Below, piece after piece: positions 16,794 to 25,368 of a DNA stretch of 64,000 bases. The notes under the pieces were generated by a model. It was not told the DNA's origin. It made no database searches and was given only the letters and a program-made list of their open reading frames with translations. The stretch is from Bacillota bacterium (GTDB taxonomy: Bacteria; Bacillota; Clostridia; Acetivibrionales; DSM-1351), in contig JAEWSZ010000186.1 in the NCBI GenBank assembly GCA_023397905.1, positions 62,001 through 126,000 on the forward strand, given 5' to 3'. How positions within the stretch are numbered: position 1 is the first letter of the stretch; each line of letters begins with the position of its first letter. The translations under genes were made by a program, and so were the position numbers.

Positions 16794-18287
16794 TTACCGG
16801 CTGCCCGCCGACCTTATGACCGCTTTATACTTTTCAAATGCCTCCGACCACAGGCCGCTGTCCTCAGGCTGATAAATTTCGGGAGAAAATGAGCTGCTCA
16901 CAACTCGCCTTATTTCCTTCAGATCCTTCACCTGTCCCAGGGCCATGACCTGAACCATCAGATTTCCTATGGCCGTGGCTTCCACAGGTCCGGCGACGAC
17001 CTTTCTGCCCGTTGCATTTGCCGTGAACCGGCACAGCACCTTGTCCTTTATTCCTCCGCCCACCATGTGGATCACATTCAGCTTCCTGCCTGTGATATCC
17101 TCCAGGGCTTCAACCGTCATCCTGTATTTTAAGGCAAGGCTCTGCATGATACACCTGATAACATCGCCTTCAGTTTCCGGAACAGGCTGGCCGGTTTTCT
17201 TGCAGTATTCCCTGACTCTGGCCGGCATGTCGCCCGGTGAGATAAATGAGTCGTCGTCGGGATCAATAAAGGCTTCAAAGGGTTTTGAACTCCCGCACAT
17301 ATTTTCAAGCTGCGAATAGCTCAGGTTTTTGCCCTCTCTGTCCCACTGCCGTTTACACTCCTGCACCAGCCAGAGACCCATGATATTTTTCATGAATGTG
17401 GTTTTTCCGCCCACTCCGCCTTCATTGGTAAAGGACAGTTTGCTGCTCTTTTCGCTGATTATGGGAGCATCCGACTCAACGCCCATCAAGGACCAGGTTC
17501 CGCAGCTGATGAATGCAAACTGCTCTTCTACTGCAGGTACCGAAGCTATTGCCGACTGAGTGTCATAACCTGCAACCGCAACCACCTTTAATTCTGGTAC
17601 TCCCAGCTCTTTTGCCAGGTCGGCCTTCAAAGAGCCTATAACTGTTCCCGGCTTTACTATATCCATAAAAAGCTCTTTGGGAAGTCCCAGAGATGAAATA
17701 ATTTCTTCTGACCATTTACCTGCCGCCGAATCCATGAGCTGCGTGGTACTTGAAATGCTGTATTCCGAAGCTTTTACCCCTGTCAGGAAATAGTTGAATA
17801 GATCCGGCATCAGCAAGAATGTCTTTGCCTCTCTCAGAACCGGCGAGTCATGGTACTTCATGGAAAATATCTGCAGGATGGTATTGAACCATATGAACTC
17901 AATCCCGGTCCTGTTATATATTTCTTCCTTTGGAATGAGCTCAAATACCTTTTCCATCATTCCATGGGTTCTTTTGTCCCTGTAATGGAACGGATTGCCC
18001 AGCAAATCCCCGTGCTCATCCAGCAATCCGAAGTCCACTCCCCATGTATCGACGGCGATTGAGGAAATGTCCCTGTGACCCTGCAGCGCACATTTTTGTA
18101 TGCCCTGTTTTATTTCGAAATACAGTCTTAAAACATCCCAGTAAAGACTTCCGTTTACTTCAACAGGATCATTTGAGAATCTATGGATCTCTTCTATTTT
18201 CAGTTTTTGGCCGTCATAAATTCCAAGTATTGCACGCCCGCTGCTTGCTCCGAAATCAAAAGCCAGCATTTTCAACGGATTGGCCAT
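16794..18287 (-). CDS. FGGY-family sugar kinase, rhamnulokinase/L-fuculokinase type
   Basis: This ATP-dependent kinase (497 residues) phosphorylates a deoxyketose, probably at C1. It has the FGGY ATPase fold: phosphate loop FDFGASSGRA near the N terminus, VDTWGVDFG, substrate region GYDTQSA, second phosphate loop SCGTWSL, and adenosine motif MVGGGIKD. The sequence resembles RhaB rather than FucK of Escherichia coli, but in Firmicutes RhaB-like kinases also serve L-fuculose. Linkage to fucI and fucU favours L-fuculose; rhamnulose is possible. The ATG at 18287 has GAGGAGG. No aldolase gene for the phosphorylated product is found in the window. Confidence 0.85.
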   Translation of the reverse strand: MANPLKMLAFDFGASSGRAILGIYDGQKLKIEEIHRFSNDPVEVNGSLYWDVLRLYFEIKQGIQKCALQGHRDISSIAVDTWGVDFGLLDEHGDLLGNPFHYRDKRTHGMMEKVFELIPKEEIYNRTGIEFIWFNTILQIFSMKYHDSPVLREAKTFLLMPDLFNYFLTGVKASEYSISSTTQLMDSAAGKWSEEIISSLGLPKELFMDIVKPGTVIGSLKADLAKELGVPELKVVAVAGYDTQSAIASVPAVEEQFAFISCGTWSLMGVESDAPIISEKSSKLSFTNEGGVGGKTTFMKNIMGLWLVQECKRQWDREGKNLSYSQLENMCGSSKPFEAFIDPDDDSFISPGDMPARVREYCKKTGQPVPETEGDVIRCIMQSLALKYRMTVEALEDITGRKLNVIHMVGGGIKDKVLCRFTANATGRKVVAGPVEATAIGNLMVQVMALGQVKDLKEIRRVVSSSFSPEIYQPEDSGLWSEAFEKYKAVIRSAGSR

Positions 18288-18350
18288 ATTTCCACCTCCT
18301 CACAACTCAAATATGCCCTGAAACGGCTCGTTTATGCGCCGCCTGCGGCA

Positions 18351-18788
18351 TTATTCATTTTCCTTTACCACGCCTTTTTTAAGAATGACATTTGCGTAAA
18401 GAGCGCTTTCACCGGTCAGAACAACGGCAAAGGCTTCCTTTGACCTTTCATAAAAATCAAATCTTTCTTCGTATTCAAAACCCTTAAAACCGGCGTTGTA
18501 CTTTTTAATTATGCTTTCATATTCCTTCCAGATCACAGGTACCGTGGGGTCTCCCGGAACCACGCCCATTAAAGCGGCCGGTTTTTCCACATACTGATCC
18601 AATGGGAGGAACTTTAGTATGGCCTCCAATATTTCAGGGACGCCGTGTCCATCGCACTTTACAAGTCTTTTGGCGCATGTTGCGGCAGGAAAATTGCCGT
18701 CGGAGATCACTATCTCATCGCCGTGCCCCATATCCATTAAAACCTTGAAAAGCTCGGAGGATAATATTTTAGGAATACCTTTCAGCAT
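18351..18788 (-). CDS. fucU: L-fucose mutarotase (RbsD/FucU family)
   Basis: This small mutarotase interconverts anomers of L-fucose before isomerisation. The 145-residue protein has the family's N terminus MLKGIPKILSSEL, the histidine in MGHGDEIVISDGNFPA, and a C-terminal LTGESALYANVILKKG. A frame opens at 18818, but the family-like start MLKGI at 18788 is preferred; the ribosome binding site there is weak, and internal ATGs at 18800 and 18809 remain possible. The gene lies between fucI and the kinase in the same direction, so the three form a fucI-fucU-kinase operon. RbsD-type pyranase activity is an alternative. Confidence 0.85.
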   Translation of the reverse strand: MLKGIPKILSSELFKVLMDMGHGDEIVISDGNFPAATCAKRLVKCDGHGVPEILEAILKFLPLDQYVEKPAALMGVVPGDPTVPVIWKEYESIIKKYNAGFKGFEYEERFDFYERSKEAFAVVLTGESALYANVILKKGVVKENE

Positions 18789-18926
18789 ATTTATGCCCAT
18801 GCCCCGCATCTCGCACAAAACATCATGAAAGCCGGCATGGGCTCGGTCCCCCCTTTATAATTTTTTGAAGATTTCTTTCACACTTATCTCCACTCTTCCT
18901 GTTTCTGTTTAAGATTAACAGCCTGC

Positions 18927-20744
18927 TTATTTCTTGCCGTAGAGCGGGCCGTAATTTGTGCAGGCTCTGTAGTCCGAACCCTCCGCCTCCATTCCGAAGG
19001 CGCTCCATGCGCTTGGCCTGTATATCTTCTCCTCAGACACATTGTGCATGCATACGGGAATGCGCAGTATGGAAGCCAGAGTTATTAAATCTGCCCCTAT
19101 ATGTCCGTAGCTGAAAGCCCCGTGATTGGCTCCCCAGTTGGCCATTACCGAATATACGTCCGTGAAAGCGCCTTTTCCCGTCAGGATGGGAGCAAACCAT
19201 GTGGTCGGCCAGGTTGGATCCGTACGGTTGTCAAGAGTGTTGTGCACATCCTCCGGCAGATCTACCGAGTAGCCTTCCGCAATCTGGAGTACAGGTCCGA
19301 GGCCTTTTATGATATTGATCCTCGACATTGTCACAGGCATGCCGCCCTTTGTAAGGAAGTCTGCAGAATATCCGCCTCCTCTGAAGTACTCAACGTTGGC
19401 GGGTCTCCAGGAAACTTCGTCCAGGCATTTTCCGGCTTCTTCGGCAGTGATTTCCCAGAACGGCTTCATGGCGGGTTTTCCATTTATTGACTGCTGTCCG
19501 TTTCCGTCTATGGCGGCGGAGCCTGAGTTTACGAGGTGGATTATGCCGTCCTTTGCAAGACCGGTGAGTTCCTTGCCTGTTACACGTTTAACGGCATCAG
19601 GGCTCCAGTAGGTTCTTACGTCCGCAAACACCTGGGCGGTATTTGACAGAAGGTGTCCTAACAGCATTGCCGCACCGTTAAGGCTGTCATTCTCCGTAGC
19701 TACCACATATGCCTCTCTTATGCCGTTCCAGTCAAAAGAAGAGTTCAGCAGCGTTTCCATAAAATCTCCGTTGGGGAAATGGTCTGTCCACTGCCTCTGT
19801 CCCTGGAAGCCCGATGCAATGGCGTTATGCCCTAAAGCCTCTTCGCCGAAGCCCAGCTCTGCCAGCTTTGGATTTCCTATCATCAGATCTCTGGCGATAA
19901 TAGTCATCTTGACCACGGTTTCCCAGTCCTGATCCTTGCTCTCTCTGGATTTCTGCAGATTAGCAGCATTGTTGTCAGGGCCCTCCTTGCAGTTTTCCTT
20001 TACCCATTTCAGCGCCCGCTGGAACTCATCCTGATCGTATATGCCTTCATCCATTCTTCTTATAAATTCAGACATATCTATATATTCATTTCTCATTCCC
20101 AGATAATCCTGGAAGAACTGGTCATTAACTATAGAACCGGCTATACCCATTGATACCGAGCCCATGGAAAGGTATGATTTTCCGCGCATTGTAGCTGCGG
20201 CCAGACCTGCTTTGACAAATCTCAGTATCTTTTCCTTAACATCCGCCGGGATGGAAGTATCATTTATATCCTGGACATCCTTGCCATATATGCCGAAAGC
20301 GGGCAATCCCTTCTGATTGTGCCCTGCCAGCACGGCTGCCAGATAAACTGCGCCGGGGCGCTCTGTTCCGTTGAAACCCCATACTGCTTTAGGAATAAAC
20401 GGATCCATATCCATAGTTTCCGACCCATAACACCAGCAAGCGGTTACCGTCAGCGATACGCCAACTCCCTCACGCTGGAATTTATCGGCGCATTTAGCAG
20501 CCTCCGCAACTCCGCCGATGCAGGTATCAGCTATTACGCACTCAACAGGCAAGCCGTTGGGATGTCTCAAATTTTCAGAAATAAGCTTTGCGGCAGCTTT
20601 TGCCATATTCATCGTTCTTTCTTCAAGTGACTCTCTTACACCCCTGCGTCTGCCGTCAATAGTAGGACGTATGCCCACCTTCGGCATTGATCCGCCAAGT
20701 CTGTTCTGGGGTTGGTTTACCTTGATTCCGCTGACATTTGCCAT
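18927..20744 (-). CDS. fucI: L-fucose isomerase
   Basis: FucI converts L-fucose to L-fuculose (and can act on D-arabinose) using a metal, normally manganese, as a cytoplasmic hexamer. The 605-residue protein is of normal family length. Visible family segments are KVGIRPTIDGRRRGVRESLE, ADTCIGGVAEA, WGFNGTERPGAVYL, TENDSLNGAAML (with the metal-binding glutamate) and NHGAFSYGHIGADL near the C terminus. The frame extends to 20807, but GGGAGG lies 5 bases before the ATG at 20744 (MANVSGIK). Upstream is a LacI/CcpA-type operator at 20770-20783, so the operon is probably controlled by the LacI gene at 31.5 kb or by catabolite repression. Confidence 0.95.
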   Translation of the reverse strand: MANVSGIKVNQPQNRLGGSMPKVGIRPTIDGRRRGVRESLEERTMNMAKAAAKLISENLRHPNGLPVECVIADTCIGGVAEAAKCADKFQREGVGVSLTVTACWCYGSETMDMDPFIPKAVWGFNGTERPGAVYLAAVLAGHNQKGLPAFGIYGKDVQDINDTSIPADVKEKILRFVKAGLAAATMRGKSYLSMGSVSMGIAGSIVNDQFFQDYLGMRNEYIDMSEFIRRMDEGIYDQDEFQRALKWVKENCKEGPDNNAANLQKSRESKDQDWETVVKMTIIARDLMIGNPKLAELGFGEEALGHNAIASGFQGQRQWTDHFPNGDFMETLLNSSFDWNGIREAYVVATENDSLNGAAMLLGHLLSNTAQVFADVRTYWSPDAVKRVTGKELTGLAKDGIIHLVNSGSAAIDGNGQQSINGKPAMKPFWEITAEEAGKCLDEVSWRPANVEYFRGGGYSADFLTKGGMPVTMSRINIIKGLGPVLQIAEGYSVDLPEDVHNTLDNRTDPTWPTTWFAPILTGKGAFTDVYSVMANWGANHGAFSYGHIGADLITLASILRIPVCMHNVSEEKIYRPSAWSAFGMEAEGSDYRACTNYGPLYGKK

Positions 20745-20769
20745 ATTAATAATCCTCCCTTTAATTTTG

Positions 20770-20783
20770 TGCAATCGTTTACA
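20770..20783. promoter_or_regulatory. LacI/CcpA-type operator upstream of fucI
   Basis: TGCAATCGTTTACA; its complement TGTAAACGATTGCA fits the cre consensus TGNAANCGNTNNCA. Near-identical sites lie at 20936-20949 (one deviation) and at 32593-32606 upstream of the LacI gene, which suggests a local regulator rather than only CcpA. Confidence 0.7.
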
Positions 20784-20935
20784 AAATAATGTATAAAATA
20801 TAAACAATCACCTTTTACAGCAATTGGATATACCGGACAATATGATATTTATATACTGTTTTGTAGAAATTTCAGCTTATTATAGCCTTAAAATTATGAA
20901 TTATCACCTTCATAAAATCGTATCCCATATCTTTA

Positions 20936-20949
20936 TGCACACGATTACA
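20936..20949. promoter_or_regulatory. Second LacI-type operator-like site, 166 bp upstream of the first
   Basis: TGCACACGATTACA differs from the site at 32593 by one base. It sits just beyond the 3' end of the chemoreceptor gene and 190 bp upstream of fucI. It could support DNA looping with the proximal site. Confidence 0.5.
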
Positions 20950-20999
20950 TGTATAATATTCTATAAACTTTTAAAAAATCCTTCAAAAATTTTTATAAT

Positions 21000-23030
21000 T
21001 TACAAATTAAATTTCGAAATAGCCGAGGACAGCTCTGCCGATGTCCGGTTCAGGTCTTTTGCCAGCCTCGAAAGCTCCTCTGCGCCGGCGAGCTGCTCCT
21101 GTGCGCCGGCCGAGACCTCCTCCACCACCGCTGCGGATTGCTCCGCGGCCGCTGAAATCTGTCCCAGTGATTGCACAGACTTTATTCTGAGCTCAAGAAC
21201 ATCGTTCATTATGCTGTTCATATCCCCATGTGATGAGAAGATTTCCTCCATCCTCTCCCGTAGCGCCGCAAAGGCCTCCTCCGCTTCCGCCGCCGCAGCC
21301 AGCTGTTCCCTGATGATATCGCCGGAGCTTGACACCGCATCTGTGGTCATCTCCGTGGAGCCGGATATCTCCTTTATGATCTGTTCTATACTTATGGAAG
21401 CTTCCTTTATTTTATCTGCCAGGGTCCTCACTTCATTGGCCACCACAGCGAAGCCTTTGCCCGCTTCTCCGGCTCTGGCCGCCTCAATGGACGCGTTCAG
21501 GGACAGGAGATTTGTCTGGTTTGATATTTCAACTACCACACTGATAATGGTACTTATTTTTTTCATATTTGAATTCAGAACTTTTATATCTCCGGCTATT
21601 TTTCCGGAGATGGCGCTGGCGGCCTGCGAACGCTCATTGAGAAGTCTGAATGTATCGGAAGCCTCCTGGCTCAGCATTTTTGCCTCACCCGCTGTCCGGG
21701 ATGCACAATTTATCAATTGGCTGCTGCGCTCTATCTTCTCCGACAGCTCATTCATATAAACAAGGCTCTCTGAGGCGTCACCAGCCTGTGAAGCCGAGCC
21801 TCTGGCGACCTCCTGCACGGAGACCGCGATTTGCCTGGAGGCGCTGTTTGCGACGCCGGAAGCCTCCTCCAGCCTTCCCGCCTTTTCCAGGACCTCCCGC
21901 GAGCTGCCGCCCACCTGCTCTATAAGCAGGCGTATCTGCGCCATCATCTCATTGAAGCTTTGTATTATCTGTGATATTTCATCCCTGTGATCATCCCGGA
22001 TATGAATATTCAAATTGCCCGCCTGAGCTTCCTGCATCAGCTTTTTCAGCCGTTTCAGGGGTGTTGCTATGCTGCCGGTTATGAGGAAAGAGATCAACAC
22101 GGCGGCAGCCATACATGCGACTCCCAGCAGCAGAGTTGTTTTCCCGGCGCTTCCGGACTCCCTGTCCAGGTATGAATAGGGGATTGTGGCCGCCAGATAC
22201 CATTTCTGGCTTTCCAGAGGCTTATATGCCACAAGCGCTTTCCCGCCGTTCACGTTTGCGGTAAAAGTACTGTTTTTTGCTTTTGATTGATTTTGTATAT
22301 CCTTAAGGAATTGGCTGTCCGGGAAAGCTTTTCCTGCAGGTATTTTGGCATTATTGCTTGAGATGACCTTACCGGCTTCGTCAATGACAAAAATATCAGA
22401 GCCGTCTCCCAGATTTATGGATTTATATATTTTTGAAATATATGACTCCTTTACGGCCAGAATTATGGTCCCCAGCTTTTTGCCGGAAGCTCCGGACCTT
22501 ATCTGCCTGCTTACAAATATGAGGTTGTTTCCCGCCGTGTCCGTATCAAGGCTGTATTTATAGCTGTATTTTTCCTTATCTGTATCGGCTATTATCCGCT
22601 CAAAATTTTCATTATTTATACTTTTTGCGCCAACCCCCACAGCATTGTCCCTGTCCACCAGTATTACGGCGGCGGAAATCTCGCTCATCTGGGACATTTT
22701 CTGGGATATTCTCTGCGAGATGCTGTTCATGGCGCGGTAATCATTTATTCCATCTTTGTTTATTTCGGTATTCAGGCCCTCCTGGACCTCTTTTGAGTCA
22801 ATCAGGTCCAAAGCCGTATTTTCTATTTTAAGGAGATTTTCCGCAACTATTTCATGTTCCGCGGAAATGATCTGTTCCGAGTAGTTTTCTATTTTTGTAT
22901 GTATATCCTTGCTGGATTTAATATAACTGATTGTTCCCACCAAGCCAAGAGGAATGAGAGATATCAAAAGGAATGAAATTATAAGCCTTGTCTGTATTTT
23001 TCTGTCCCTGATTCTAAAGTAGTTCTTCAT
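21000..23030 (-). CDS. Methyl-accepting chemotaxis protein with dCache-type sensor
   Basis: This membrane chemoreceptor signals through CheA/CheW. The 676-residue protein has a transmembrane helix near residues 15-33, an extracellular sensor of about 260 residues of Cache type, a second transmembrane helix near 297-316, a HAMP linker (ATPLKRLKKLMQEAQ) and a long cytoplasmic coiled coil. The tip is SNQTNLLSLNASIEAARAGEAGKGFAVVANEVRTLA, the most conserved part of the family. Placement between the sugar importer and fucI suggests taxis toward a sugar or its binding protein; this is inference. Terminators or gaps on both sides indicate a separate transcript. The ATG at 23030 follows GGAGGG. Confidence 0.9.
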   Translation of the reverse strand: MKNYFRIRDRKIQTRLIISFLLISLIPLGLVGTISYIKSSKDIHTKIENYSEQIISAEHEIVAENLLKIENTALDLIDSKEVQEGLNTEINKDGINDYRAMNSISQRISQKMSQMSEISAAVILVDRDNAVGVGAKSINNENFERIIADTDKEKYSYKYSLDTDTAGNNLIFVSRQIRSGASGKKLGTIILAVKESYISKIYKSINLGDGSDIFVIDEAGKVISSNNAKIPAGKAFPDSQFLKDIQNQSKAKNSTFTANVNGGKALVAYKPLESQKWYLAATIPYSYLDRESGSAGKTTLLLGVACMAAAVLISFLITGSIATPLKRLKKLMQEAQAGNLNIHIRDDHRDEISQIIQSFNEMMAQIRLLIEQVGGSSREVLEKAGRLEEASGVANSASRQIAVSVQEVARGSASQAGDASESLVYMNELSEKIERSSQLINCASRTAGEAKMLSQEASDTFRLLNERSQAASAISGKIAGDIKVLNSNMKKISTIISVVVEISNQTNLLSLNASIEAARAGEAGKGFAVVANEVRTLADKIKEASISIEQIIKEISGSTEMTTDAVSSSGDIIREQLAAAAEAEEAFAALRERMEEIFSSHGDMNSIMNDVLELRIKSVQSLGQISAAAEQSAAVVEEVSAGAQEQLAGAEELSRLAKDLNRTSAELSSAISKFNL

Positions 23031-23134
23031 TATAGCATAACCCTCCGTAACTCTTTAATACAATTCAATATAGCGCCTGCGCCGGAATGAATTTGTCCCG
23101 GGCTCACACAGCGCTGTTCAAATACATCCTCAAT

Positions 23135-23176
23135 AAAACAAACAAGTGCCCTATTTACCAGGCACTTGTTTGTTTT
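23135..23176. terminator. Rho-independent terminator of the sugar ABC operon
   Basis: Perfect 16-bp stem (23135-23150 and 23161-23176, core CAAGTGCC) with a 10-base loop, ending in T-rich sequence on both strands. It closes the ATPase-permease-binding protein operon and separates it from the chemoreceptor gene. Confidence 0.9.
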
Positions 23177-23204
23177 CATATGTTTCCAGGGGAGTGGTTG
23201 TATA

Positions 23205-24206
23205 TTAGTCGTATAATAAAGGTTTCATTTCTTCGCTGTCCACATTGGTCTTGTCATACCATTTGAATCCGGTATCAATATTCTTTTCAAGCGTTTCGCC
23301 CTTGACAGCTTTTACTGCGGCTTCAACGGCCTTATAGCCGATACCTACGGGATCCTGTGTAATAGCGCCGTACATTTGTCCGTTGCGTACTGCGTCTTTT
23401 TGGGCTTTACCGGCGTCATAACCTATGACGATCAGCTTGCCGTCCATTTTGGCTTCAATAACACCCTTGATGGCACCTGTTGCGGCGCCTTCATTTGTAC
23501 CGAATATACCCTTGAGGTTTGGATGTGCCTGAATAATAGTTTTTGCAACGTCGGCAGCCTTGGCCTGGTCGGCTTCATACTGAATATCAACTATTTTAAT
23601 ATCAGGATATTTTGATTCTATCTGATTCTTGAAACCGTCACGGCGGTTTACACCCGTAAGACTTGTCTGGTCATGGCAAATAATTGCTATTTCGCCTTTG
23701 CCGCCAATTGCCTCAGCCATTTTGTCGGCGGCTTCGGCAGCAGCCTTCAGGTTATCGGTAGAACATGTGGTCACCGGAATATCGCTTTCCACACCGGAGT
23801 CAAACCCTATAACAGGGATACCCTTGTCTTTTGCCTGTTGCAGCAGGGGGATCACCGCCTGGCTGTCCAGAGCGGCAAGGCAGATAGCCTGCGGATTCTT
23901 TCCAAGTGCAGTCTGCAGCATTTCGATCTGCTTGTCGACCTGTGATTCTCCTTCAGGCCCTTCAAATGAAATTTCTACGTTCAAGTCTTTTGCAGCCTGC
24001 TCGGCTCCCTGCTTAACAGCCTGCCAGAACTGGTGCTGAAAACCTTTTGAAATAACCGGGATATAGATTTTTTCGCCTGAGCCGGACGGCGCCGCGGAAG
24101 CGGTACCGGTATCTGCAGATGCCTTATCCGAGGAACCGCAGCCTGCCGCAAATGACGCAATCATCACCAGGCATAAAAGAATACTTAACAGCCTTTTTGC
24201 TTTCAT
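23205..24206 (-). CDS. Sugar-binding lipoprotein of a ribose-type (CUT2) ABC importer
   Basis: This periplasmic-binding-protein-type lipoprotein (333 residues) captures sugar outside the membrane. It has a signal peptide with lipobox SFAAGC (Cys23), a low-complexity Ser/Ala linker, and a type 1 sugar-binding fold (IYIPVISKGFQHQFWQAVK, GFDSGVESDIPVTTCSTDN, VIGYDAGKAQKDAV). The family includes RbsB and other pentose or deoxyhexose binders. It is the last gene of the ATPase-permease-binding protein operon and is followed by a terminator. Proximity to fucI suggests L-fucose or L-rhamnose as ligand, which the sequence alone cannot prove. The ATG follows AGGAGGAG. Confidence 0.9.
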   Translation of the reverse strand: MKAKRLLSILLCLVMIASFAAGCGSSDKASADTGTASAAPSGSGEKIYIPVISKGFQHQFWQAVKQGAEQAAKDLNVEISFEGPEGESQVDKQIEMLQTALGKNPQAICLAALDSQAVIPLLQQAKDKGIPVIGFDSGVESDIPVTTCSTDNLKAAAEAADKMAEAIGGKGEIAIICHDQTSLTGVNRRDGFKNQIESKYPDIKIVDIQYEADQAKAADVAKTIIQAHPNLKGIFGTNEGAATGAIKGVIEAKMDGKLIVIGYDAGKAQKDAVRNGQMYGAITQDPVGIGYKAVEAAVKAVKGETLEKNIDTGFKWYDKTNVDSEEMKPLLYD

Positions 24207-24297
24207 GAAAATCTCCTCCTGTAAAATTATTTTCTTAATATTAATCTTCAGGGTCTTGGCCCCGAGAGAAATATTTCAAGTAAGTCACCGGCAACGG

Positions 24298-25302
24298 TCA
24301 ACTCTTGCGCTGTCTGAGTGTATCCGCAAATACGGCGAGTATTATTACTGCTCCGACCACAACCGTCTGCCATTCCTGAGCGACCGAAAGTATTCTCAGG
24401 CCGTTTGTCAGCACGCTCATGATGAATGCGCCGATGAAGGTTCCGAATATGGTTCCGGTGCCGCCGCTGAGAGATGTGCCGCCTATTACCACGGCAGCTA
24501 TTGCTTCAAGTTCATAACCCGGGCCCAGAGCAGGCTGTGCCGAATTGATACGCGACGCCATGAGTATGCCCGCCATGCCGCAGAACAGGCCGCAAAGCAT
24601 GTATATCAGCATCTTCCAATTGTTAACCTTTACACCTGAAAGGCGGGTAGCTTCTTCATTGCTCCCAAGAGCGAAGTTAAATCTTCCCAAAATGGTCTTT
24701 GACAGTATGAATCCTGCAATAATAGCTAAGATGAAGAATATGAGGACCGAATTCGGAATATCGAAGCCCGGTATTATTTTTCCCAAGACAGAACCCATTG
24801 CGATTTTTCCGAACAGCTCGGAATCATTGAAGTAAATAGGCTTTGTGCCGGTTATTATCAGCGAAAGGCCTTTTGTCACATTCATCATGCCCAGGGTGGC
24901 TATAAACGGCGGCAGCTTGAACTTCGCTATCAATACACCGTTAACCAGGCCGCACAGGCCGCCTGCTGCAATTCCGGCCAGGATTCCCAGAATGGTGTTT
25001 GCATGCCAATAGGTTATGAATACTCCCGCTATTACTGAAGAAAAAGTCATTACGGTACCTATTGAAAGGTCAATTCCTCCGGTGATGATTACGAATGTTA
25101 CTCCCAATGCCAGTATGCCTATTACAGCCGTAGCCAGCATAATTCCCACCAGATTGCTGAAAGTAAAGAAATTTGGGGATAATATCGAAAAGACTATCAG
25201 TAATGCTATCAAGCTTCCCAGGGCAAATATCTTTTGTATTGCATCCGGATGGATCAAGGCTTTTCTCTGCTGCAAGACCCTGTTTATAATTTTTGCCTCC
25301 AT
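24298..25302 (-). CDS. Ribose-type ABC importer permease (RbsC family)
   Basis: This is the integral membrane permease of a CUT2 sugar importer, probably a homodimer. The 334-residue protein is strongly hydrophobic with 8-10 predicted membrane segments and the family motif ALGVTFVIITGGIDLSIG, followed by the EAA-like loop LGSNEEATRLSGV that contacts the ATPase and the conserved EAIAAVVIGGTSLSGGTG. The frame opens at 25335, but GGAGG lies five bases before the ATG at 25302, which is used here. It is flanked by the ATPase and binding-protein genes in one operon. Substrate is inferred from the fuc context. Confidence 0.93.
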   Translation of the reverse strand: MEAKIINRVLQQRKALIHPDAIQKIFALGSLIALLIVFSILSPNFFTFSNLVGIMLATAVIGILALGVTFVIITGGIDLSIGTVMTFSSVIAGVFITYWHANTILGILAGIAAGGLCGLVNGVLIAKFKLPPFIATLGMMNVTKGLSLIITGTKPIYFNDSELFGKIAMGSVLGKIIPGFDIPNSVLIFFILAIIAGFILSKTILGRFNFALGSNEEATRLSGVKVNNWKMLIYMLCGLFCGMAGILMASRINSAQPALGPGYELEAIAAVVIGGTSLSGGTGTIFGTFIGAFIMSVLTNGLRILSVAQEWQTVVVGAVIILAVFADTLRQRKS

Positions 25303-25368
25303 TTTAACCTCCATGAGCCGCAATAACGGCAACAAATTTTTTAATAATATATACTCCCGTATCCGCTA

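Noticed and set aside
20824..21759. 311-codon open frame on the plus strand
   Set aside because: It is a Ser/Ala-rich translation antisense to the chemoreceptor signalling domain, a common shadow of coiled-coil coding sequence.
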